NCBI GenBank assembly: GCA_013821025.1 | Contig: JACDHN010000065.1 | Location: forward strand, 1-9,876 | From: Acidimicrobiia bacterium | Lineage (GTDB): Bacteria > Actinomycetota > Acidimicrobiia > Acidimicrobiales > Ilumatobacteraceae | Reading direction: 5' to 3' | DNA length: 9,876 nucleotides | Shown: positions 5,490-9,876 of the stretch, piece by piece | Position numbering within the stretch: position 1 is the first letter of the stretch | Layout of the letters: every line of letters begins with the position of its first letter | Program-made: the position numbers and the translations under genes | Notes under the pieces: model-generated | The model's database searches: none | The model's input: only the letters and a program-made list of their open reading frames with translations | What the model was told of the DNA's origin: nothing

Positions 5490-6693
5490 CCGCCAGCACG
5501 CGGTCGTTGCCGTCGCCGTTGTCGGTCGTCAGGTACAACACGTTGCCCGGTCCGAGCTGCGCCGCCCGCAACCGACCGAAGGCCGTGAGCGCTGAGGGGC
5601 GAACCACACTCTGGAGCTGGCCCGAGCTGAAGTGCATGATCCGCACCGATTGGTCCTTCAGGAAGGCGACGGCCAGCGCCCCGTTCCAGCTACCCCATTG
5701 CGGACCCTTCAACCACGCCGCGCCGCTGGGTGCGAGGGTCGGGTTGCCCGACGACCACTCGGCATCGATCTGGCGCCCCGGCAACGCGTGGTTGGTCATC
5801 GGGGGCGACTCGTCGTAGCCAGGTCCTGCTTGCCAGCCGTAGTCTCCGCCGGCACGGAGCAGGTTGACCTCGTCGTCGCGGTACGTGCCGTGCTCGACGG
5901 ACCACATGTTGCCGCCAGGACGGAGCGCCAGTCCCTGCACGTTGCGATGCCCGAACGTCCAGAGTCTGCGGGTGTTGGCGTTCGACGAGTTGAAGAACGG
6001 ATTGGTGGGGACGGCCTTGCCGGTGTTGCGGTCCACGCGCAGCACCTTGCCGTTCAGCGAGGACGTATCGCGGGCGCTCCCGGTGATGGCAGCGTCACCG
6101 GTTCCGATGAACAGCGCTCTCTTGCCGCCGAGGCGCAGCCGACAGCCCCCGTGGCGACCCGACGTGGTGTCGATGCCACGGACGAGCGTCTTGACGACCT
6201 GTGCCGATGTCGCCGTGTCATTGGTCCGCCAGGCGACGACCCGGACGTCGTGGCCGCCACCTGGTCCGGTGAACCCGTGGCACGTGTAGAACCGGTGGTT
6301 GCTCGAGAAGCCTGGATCGACGGTGATGCCCATCAAGCCGGTCTCGCCGCTCACCCACAGGTTCGGGACGCGCGAGACGAGGGTACGCCGAACGCCATCG
6401 GAGCCTCGTGTGCTGATCCTTCCGACGTCGCGTTCGGTGAACAGCATGCGCCCCTTCGGCGTGAATGCGACGTCCCATACGTTGTCCAGCCCGCTCACCA
6501 CCGTGCGGACCTGCAGGCTCGGCGCGCGGCGAAGCGGTGCCTGCGGAGACGGCACCTGTTGTGGCGCGTCGGCGTCGGGCACGGCATCGGCCGACACGGG
6601 GAGCGCACCGATGGCGATGGTGAGGGCTGTGAGGGCGGCGGCTCGGCGTCCGTGGCGGCGGAGGGGGCGGGTGTGGTGGGTGTGATGGCTCAT
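5473..6693 (-). CDS. Secreted PQQ-dependent glucose/sorbosone dehydrogenase-like protein
   Basis: 406-residue beta-propeller of the GSDH/YliI type (soluble aldose dehydrogenases using PQQ). Residues 1-36 are an export signal: histidine-rich start MSHHTHHTRP, arginines at 11-17 and an alanine-rich core ending near VSADA. The GRRAAALTA stretch is only a weak twin-arginine match, so Sec export is likelier. Propeller marks: NVWDVAFTPKGRMLFTERDVG (71-91), SGETGLMGITVDP (115-127), RHGGCRLRLGG (180-190) with FIGTGDA (195-201), LNGKVLRVDRNTG (213-225), TFGHRNVQGLALRPGGNMW (246-264), EHGTYRDDEVNLLRAGGDYGW (267-287), and LYLTTDNGDGNDRVL near the end. H181 and R250 are candidates for the PQQ site by position. 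The ATG at 6693 is chosen because AAGGAG lies just before it and the signal peptide starts there; the open frame runs further upstream to 6897 without meaning. It follows the hotdog gene by 52 bases. Sugar substrate unknown. Confidence 0.88.
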   Translation of the reverse strand: MSHHTHHTRPLRRHGRRAAALTALTIAIGALPVSADAVPDADAPQQVPSPQAPLRRAPSLQVRTVVSGLDNVWDVAFTPKGRMLFTERDVGRISTRGSDGVRRTLVSRVPNLWVSGETGLMGITVDPGFSSNHRFYTCHGFTGPGGGHDVRVVAWRTNDTATSAQVVKTLVRGIDTTSGRHGGCRLRLGGKRALFIGTGDAAITGSARDTSSLNGKVLRVDRNTGKAVPTNPFFNSSNANTRRLWTFGHRNVQGLALRPGGNMWSVEHGTYRDDEVNLLRAGGDYGWQAGPGYDESPPMTNHALPGRQIDAEWSSGNPTLAPSGAAWLKGPQWGSWNGALAVAFLKDQSVRIMHFSSGQLQSVVRPSALTAFGRLRAAQLGPGNVLYLTTDNGDGNDRVLAVTPTP

Positions 6694-6702
6694 GTGGTGG
6701 TG

Positions 6703-6708
6703 CTCCTT
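6703..6708 (-). promoter_or_regulatory. Shine-Dalgarno AAGGAG for the PQQ-type dehydrogenase
   Basis: AAGGAG on the minus strand is 9 bases before ATG 6693 and decides the start against the longer open frame. Confidence 0.75.
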
Positions 6709-6745
6709 CGTCCGCCGCCGGTTGGTTGTGTTCGAATAGGTGTCG

Positions 6746-7189
6746 CTACCCCGATGCCATCTCCAGCGGGAGAGCGTAGGTGCCTTGGGCGACTGCCGTC
6801 GGCTTGTGCTCCAGATCGCCTGCCCACACCCGCACCGACCCGACGACGCTTCGCCGGCTGCGGGCCTCCAATGCAGCCCGGGCCCGCATGCGATCACCGA
6901 CCGCCGGGCGCAGGAAGCGGATCGACAACTCCGATGTGAGTGCCATCGGTTCGACCCGGCCGATGGCGGCGAACACGAGATACCACAGGGCGGCGTCGGC
7001 CAGGCCGAACTGTCCCGGTCCCGACACGAACCCGCCGGGACGGATCATGTCAGGCGTCACGATCATCTCGGCGACGGCGTAGTCCTCGCCGAGCTCGAGG
7101 CAGGTGTTGGGCGAGCCGGGGAACGACTCGCGAGCCATCTCGTTGATCTCGTCGGGTGACGGCAACGTGAGTGCCTCGGTGGAACTCAT
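6746..7189 (-). CDS. Hotdog-fold acyl-CoA thioesterase-like protein (PaaI/DUF4442 type)
   Basis: 147-residue single hotdog domain. The sequence PGGFVSGPGQFGLADAALWYL (51-71) is the central helix region of PaaI-like thioesterases, with D65 at the usual catalytic acid position; the common HGG is PGG here. RVEPMALTSELSIRFLRPAVGDRMRARA (78-105) gives the long strands with the T-x-x-L-x-I-x-F-L-R-P pattern typical of the fold, followed by SVRVWAGD and AVAQGTYALP for the last strands. It probably hydrolyses an acyl-CoA in the cytoplasm; the substrate is not known. The ATG at 7189 has no good ribosome site, but a TACCGT -10 box lies 6 bases upstream (see promoter), indicating a leaderless start. It is first in a two-gene minus-strand unit with the secreted PQQ-type dehydrogenase, though no functional link is clear. 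It is divergent to the flavoprotein reductase. Confidence 0.85.
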   Translation of the reverse strand: MSSTEALTLPSPDEINEMARESFPGSPNTCLELGEDYAVAEMIVTPDMIRPGGFVSGPGQFGLADAALWYLVFAAIGRVEPMALTSELSIRFLRPAVGDRMRARAALEARSRRSVVGSVRVWAGDLEHKPTAVAQGTYALPLEMASG

Positions 7190-7195
7190 GCCATG

Positions 7196-7224
7196 ACGGT
7201 AGGCGAGCGACCGGGCCGGGCCAA
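7196..7224 (-). promoter_or_regulatory. Promoter of hotdog thioesterase gene, leaderless start
   Basis: On the minus strand TTGGCC (7224-7219) and TACCGT (7201-7196) are 17 bases apart, and the -10 box ends 6 bases before ATG 7189. The match to TTGACA/TANNNT and the lack of a ribosome site point to a leaderless transcript. Confidence 0.55.
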
Positions 7225-7244
7225 CTCCGCCTCCGATCGGCCCG
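7212..7244. promoter_or_regulatory. Inverted repeat CGGGCCG/CGGCCCG between divergent promoters
   Basis: Perfect 7-bp arms (7212-7218 and 7238-7244) with a 19-base spacer, overlapping the -35 region of the minus promoter and lying just upstream of the plus -10 box. It could be an operator for shared control of both directions, but in DNA this GC-rich it may be chance. Confidence 0.25.
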
Positions 7245-7257
7245 TGGTCTGGGCACG

Positions 7258-7263
7258 TATGGT
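7258..7263 (+). promoter_or_regulatory. -10 box TATGGT of reductase gene, probable leaderless start
   Basis: TATGGT fits TANNNT and ends 6 bases before ATG 7270, the same spacing as on the divergent side. No convincing -35 box is seen. GGTGAG (7261-7266) is a poor, too-close ribosome site. Confidence 0.45.
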
Positions 7264-7269
7264 GAGCCG

Positions 7270-8502
7270 ATGCCCGAGCCCGGCCACTTCGTCGTCGTCG
7301 GTGCCTCGCTCGCCGGTCTGAGGGCCTGCGAGGGGCTGCGCACGGGCGGATTCAACGGTCGGATCACGCTCGTCGGGGCCGAGCAGCACGTGCCCTACGA
7401 CCGTCCGCCACTGTCGAAGAAGGTGCTGCAGGGTGAGTGGGAGCTGGATCGGATCGCGCTGCGTTCTGCCGAGGCCCTCAAAGAGCTCGAGCTGGAGCTG
7501 CGTCTCGGCGTGCCGGCTGCTGCGTTGGAGTTGTCGCCGGCAGGGCGCGGCGGCACGGTGACGTTGGCCGACGGCATGTCCATAGTCGGTGAAGCCGTCA
7601 TCATCGCCACCGGATCGCGACCACGCACGCTGCGTCACCAGCCGAGCGGCGCGCACGTGCTGCGCACCATCGAGGACTCGATGGCGCTGCGCGGCGAGTT
7701 TGCCGCCGGCGACCGGCGGGTGTGCCTCATCGGTGCCGGGTTCATCGGTCTCGAGGCTGCGGCAGCGGCGCGGATGGCCGGCAACGAGGTCACGGTGCTG
7801 GAGGCGCTCCCGGCCCCCATGCTGCGGGCGTTCGGTCCAGCCGTTGGTGCGGCGATGGCCGCTGTGCACGAGGACGAGGGCGTCGACATTCGCTGCGGCG
7901 TGACGGTGGAGGCGTTCACCGACAGCGGTGTGCTGCTGAACGGCGGCGAGCTGGTTGCCGCCGACGTGATCCTCGTCGGCATCGGCGCCGAGCCGGTGGT
8001 CGACTGGCTCGCCGGCAGCGGTCTCACGCTCGGCGACGGTGTCGTCGTTGATGAGATGCTGCGAGCGGCGCCCGGCGTGTTCGCTGCCGGGGATGTCGCC
8101 CGCTGGCCCAACGGGCAATTCGGCGGGGAGCAGATGCGCATCGAGCATTGGACGAACGCCGCAGAACAGGGCGCGCACGCCGCTGGCAACGTGCTGGCCG
8201 GGTTCAACGGCGTGCCGTTGACGCCGTATCGATCGGTGCCATTCGTTTGGAGTGACCAGTACCGCCACCGCATCCAATATGTCGGCCACTCGTCGGCGCA
8301 CGACGACGTCGTGATCGCCGTTGGCACGCCGCAAGCACGCAAGTTCGTCGCCCTGTACCAGCGCGACGGACGGTTGCGAGCCGCCGCCGGACTGAACCTG
8401 CCGCGGCTCGTGATGCGCCACCGCAAGTTGATCGCCGAGGGTGCCGCGTTTGCGGACGCACTGGTGCTGGCCGGCGAACAGGCAGACTCACTGCGACCAT
8501 GA
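7270..8502 (+). CDS. Ferredoxin-NAD(P)+ reductase-like FAD oxidoreductase
   Basis: 410-residue flavoprotein of the pyridine nucleotide-disulfide class, of the kind that passes electrons from NAD(P)H to a ferredoxin or Rieske protein feeding a P450 or dioxygenase. FAD fold: VVVGASLAG (8-16), a GxSxxG variant common in this group, then the active-site neighbourhood PYDRPPLSK (43-50). ATGSRPR (113-119). NAD(P) fold: CLIGAGFIGLEAA (152-164) with GxGxxG at 155-160 and VTVLEA, whose acidic E179 favours NADH over NADPH. Second FAD site: FAAGDVARW (271-279). C-terminal reductase domain: RIEHWTNAAEQG (290-301) and VPFVWSDQY (323-331). No redox-active CxxxxC is present, consistent with ferredoxin reductase, not disulfide reductase. 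The ATG at 7270 fits family starts and the TATGGT box. It overlaps the YihY gene by ATGA. No ferredoxin or oxygenase partner lies in the window. Confidence 0.88.
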   Translation: MPEPGHFVVVGASLAGLRACEGLRTGGFNGRITLVGAEQHVPYDRPPLSKKVLQGEWELDRIALRSAEALKELELELRLGVPAAALELSPAGRGGTVTLADGMSIVGEAVIIATGSRPRTLRHQPSGAHVLRTIEDSMALRGEFAAGDRRVCLIGAGFIGLEAAAAARMAGNEVTVLEALPAPMLRAFGPAVGAAMAAVHEDEGVDIRCGVTVEAFTDSGVLLNGGELVAADVILVGIGAEPVVDWLAGSGLTLGDGVVVDEMLRAAPGVFAAGDVARWPNGQFGGEQMRIEHWTNAAEQGAHAAGNVLAGFNGVPLTPYRSVPFVWSDQYRHRIQYVGHSSAHDDVVIAVGTPQARKFVALYQRDGRLRAAAGLNLPRLVMRHRKLIAEGAAFADALVLAGEQADSLRP

Positions 8503-9876
8503 GCGTGACGGAACGGCTCGATCAGTACCAGCGACAGCACCGTTGGGCGGGGTTTCCGATCGCCGTGGTCTACAAGTTCTACGATGACCAGGGCACCTAC
8601 CTGGCCGCGTTGATCACCTACTACGGGTTCTTGTCGCTGTTCCCGCTGCTGTTGCTGTTGGCGTCCGTGCTCGGCTTCGTGCTGCAGGGCAACCCGGAGT
8701 TGCAGCAGCGGATCCTCGACTCCACGCTGAGCCAGTTCCCGATCATCGGCGACGAGCTGAGTGATCCGCAGGGACTGCGAGGTAGCGGGATTGCCTTGGT
8801 TGTCGGCGGCCTTGTCGCCATCTACGGTGCGCTCGGTGTGGCGCAGGCGCTGCAGAACGCGATGAACATCGCATGGGCCGTGCCGCGCCACCGGCGACCG
8901 AACCCGTTGAGGATGCGGATGCGGAGCATGCGGATCATCGCCACTGCGGGGCTCGCCGTCATGCTGACGACGGTGCTGTCGGCCCTCGGCGGCAGCGCCA
9001 GCGCCTTCGGCGCCGACCTGAGCAACGGTGTCGCTCTGGCCGCCATGGTGTCGGCTGTGCTGGTGAACGCGGCCGTGTTCGTGCTCGCCTTCCGCATCTC
9101 GACCGCACAGCAGCTCACCGTTCGCGAAGTGGCGCCCGGCGCCCTCCTCGCCGCCGTGCTGTGGCAACTCCTACAACTGTCCGGGACGGCGTACCTCGGC
9201 AGCGTGTTCAAGGGTGCCGGCACCACCTATGGCGTGTTCGCGCTCGTGCTCGGCCTGCTGGCGTGGATCTTCTTCGCCGCTGCGGCGCTCGTGCTGTGCG
9301 TCGAGATCAACGTCGTGCACACGAAGCGCCTCTACCCGCGCTCGCTGCTGACCCCGTTCACCGACAACGTCAACCTGACGGGCGCCGACCAAAGGGCATA
9401 CTCGGATGCGGCGACGGCCCAGGGTTTCAAGGGCTTCCAAGCCGTCGATGTCAGCTTCGACCACGACGGCCAGAACGCAACTGCTCGCAGGCACGGCAAC
9501 GCAGTTCCCGGTGGCGCATCTACGGTTGCTGGGATGAGCGACCGATCAGTGGTGCCCTTCGGCTCCTGGCCTACGGAGATCACGTCCACCCGCCTGGTCG
9601 AGTCGGCAGCCAGGCTCGGGGAGGTCGCCGTGGGCACCGACGGCTCGGTGTGGTGGGCCGAGGCCCGACCGAGCGAGATGGGCCGGTCGGTCGTCGTCCG
9701 ACGCTCGCCAGATGGCGTCGTGTCCGACGTCGTGCCAGCGGGGGTCAACGTCCGCACGCGGGTGCACGAGTACGGCGGTGGCGCCTGGTGGTTGGTGGGA
9801 ACCGCAGGCGGCGACGAGCTGTGGTTCACGGAGTATGCCGATCAACGCCTGTACCGGTCGAGTGCAGGCGCGGACC
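8499..9876 (+). CDS. YihY/BrkB-family membrane protein, read in frame into an S9 peptidase N-terminus (partial)
   Basis: One uninterrupted frame from ATG 8499 (ATGA overlap with the reductase) to the right edge, 459 codons so far. Residues 1-325 are a YihY (formerly RNase BN)/BrkB membrane protein: FYDDQGTYLAALITYYGFLSLFP (27-49), the family signature, and about six hydrophobic segments near 34-62, 97-118, 146-164, 178-200, 211-232 and 243-269. The loop AGTTYGVFALVLGLL (240-254) and CVEINVVHTKR (267-277) are also typical. Actinobacterial members normally end a little after the tail motif seen here as FKGFQAVDVSF (310-320). No stop follows. After a polar linker of about 25 residues comes M346 and an S9-type peptidase start (listed separately). 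Neighbouring frame +1 reaches TGA at 9535-9537, forming ATGA with that methionine, so the fusion could stem from a single-base indel. YihY function is not established. With both ends cytoplasmic, a fused peptidase would also face the cytoplasm. Confidence 0.82.
   Translation, partial: MSVTERLDQYQRQHRWAGFPIAVVYKFYDDQGTYLAALITYYGFLSLFPLLLLLASVLGFVLQGNPELQQRILDSTLSQFPIIGDELSDPQGLRGSGIALVVGGLVAIYGALGVAQALQNAMNIAWAVPRHRRPNPLRMRMRSMRIIATAGLAVMLTTVLSALGGSASAFGADLSNGVALAAMVSAVLVNAAVFVLAFRISTAQQLTVREVAPGALLAAVLWQLLQLSGTAYLGSVFKGAGTTYGVFALVLGLLAWIFFAAAALVLCVEINVVHTKRLYPRSLLTPFTDNVNLTGADQRAYSDAATAQGFKGFQAVDVSFDHDGQNATARRHGNAVPGGASTVAGMSDRSVVPFGSWPTEITSTRLVESAARLGEVAVGTDGSVWWAEARPSEMGRSVVVRRSPDGVVSDVVPAGVNVRTRVHEYGGGAWWLVGTAGGDELWFTEYADQRLYRSSAGAD
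9521..9526 (+). promoter_or_regulatory. -10-like box TACGGT before the peptidase methionine
   Basis: TACGGT (TANNNT) ends 7 bases before ATG 9534, repeating the layout seen before alkB, the thioesterase and the reductase. No -35 box is evident. It supports separate, leaderless expression of the peptidase despite the open upstream frame. Confidence 0.35.
9534..9876 (+). CDS. S9 (prolyl oligopeptidase) family peptidase, N-terminal part (partial; in frame with YihY)
   Basis: The last 114 codons of the window read as the start of an S9C/dipeptidyl-peptidase-like enzyme: VVPFGSWPTEITSTRLVESAARLGEV (6-31), VWWAEARPSEMGRSVVVRR (39-57), the conserved NVRTRVHEYGGGAW (72-85), and LWFTEYADQRLYR (96-108). 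These are the first beta-propeller blades; the hydrolase domain with the Ser-Asp-His triad would lie beyond the right edge. Family members start at a methionine like ATG 9534 (MSDRSVVPFGSW), so this is the expected independent start. It lies in the same frame as the YihY gene with no stop between, so the annotated coding unit may instead begin at 8499. Expected to be a cytoplasmic oligopeptide hydrolase. Confidence 0.7.
   Translation, partial: MSDRSVVPFGSWPTEITSTRLVESAARLGEVAVGTDGSVWWAEARPSEMGRSVVVRRSPDGVVSDVVPAGVNVRTRVHEYGGGAWWLVGTAGGDELWFTEYADQRLYRSSAGAD

Noticed and set aside
5632..6939. 435-codon plus-strand open frame
   Set aside because: Antisense to the PQQ-type dehydrogenase and thioesterase; low-complexity Arg/Val/Ala product without motifs.
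7186..8421. 411-codon minus-strand open frame
   Set aside because: Antisense to the ferredoxin reductase-like gene. The composition (His, Arg, Gly, Val) is typical of a shadow frame and no motif is present.
7635..9167. 510-codon minus-strand open frame
   Set aside because: It lies antisense to the reductase and YihY genes, both supported by clear family motifs. Its product is rich in Ser, Pro, Ala and Thr with no recognisable domain, as expected from the antisense frame of GC-rich genes.
1..9876. CRISPR arrays, tRNA or rRNA genes, insertion sequences, phage or defence genes
   Set aside because: No regular repeats, cloverleaf-like or rRNA-like stretches, transposase motifs or terminal repeats were found on reading both strands. 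The window looks like ordinary chromosome.

Overview
The window is GC-rich, densely coded DNA with GTG starts, short intergenic gaps, 4-bp start/stop overlaps and several start codons sitting 6-8 bases downstream of a TANNNT -10 box. Protein families (luciferase-like flavin oxidoreductase, actinobacterial-type SsnA amidohydrolase, YihY, GNAT, single-chain AlkB) and this style of start suggest an actinobacterium, possibly an Acidimicrobiia/Ilumatobacter-type aquatic lineage. The phylum is an inference from style and family; no rRNA or marker gene is present. There is no gene-free stretch longer than about 90 bases.

Layout. (1) 1-644, minus: N-terminal part of a secreted lamin-tail-domain protein of the ExeM/NucH extracellular nuclease type, running off the left edge. 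(2) 643-4012, plus: a tight three-gene set, SsnA-like aminohydrolase, luciferase-like flavin oxidoreductase and 2,3-diaminopropionate ammonia-lyase. The first two genes share a GTGA overlap, and genes 2 and 3 each have a strong GGAGGAG/GAGGAG ribosome site. A GNAT acetyltransferase follows at 4056-4628. (3) 4629-4715: a short control region with two CAAAGTGGC direct repeats and a sigma-A-type promoter that runs straight into the GTG of an AlkB-like dioxygenase (4716-5489). (4) 5473-7189, minus: a hotdog thioesterase followed by a secreted PQQ-type glucose/sorbosone dehydrogenase, convergent with alkB. (5) 7190-7269: an 80-bp divergent promoter region. (6) 7270 to the right edge, plus: ferredoxin-NAD(P)+ reductase-like flavoprotein, ATGA-coupled to a YihY membrane protein whose frame continues without a stop into the N-terminal beta-propeller part of an S9 (prolyl oligopeptidase) family peptidase.

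How the genes may work together. The most suggestive unit is SsnA + flavin oxidoreductase + diaminopropionate ammonia-lyase. In E. coli, ssnA and ygeX (diaminopropionate ammonia-lyase) lie in one cluster connected with purine breakdown. Here the same two families flank a flavin-dependent oxidoreductase, which suggests an oxidative version of a nitrogen-heterocycle catabolic route ending in pyruvate and ammonia. A secreted possible nuclease starts back-to-back with this unit. Substrates cannot be read from the sequence. The other genes look like ordinary accessory metabolism and repair. Two reading frames (AlkB and YihY) run past the point where their families normally end, and each has a stop in a neighbouring frame close by, so these junctions deserve checking for real or artefactual indels.
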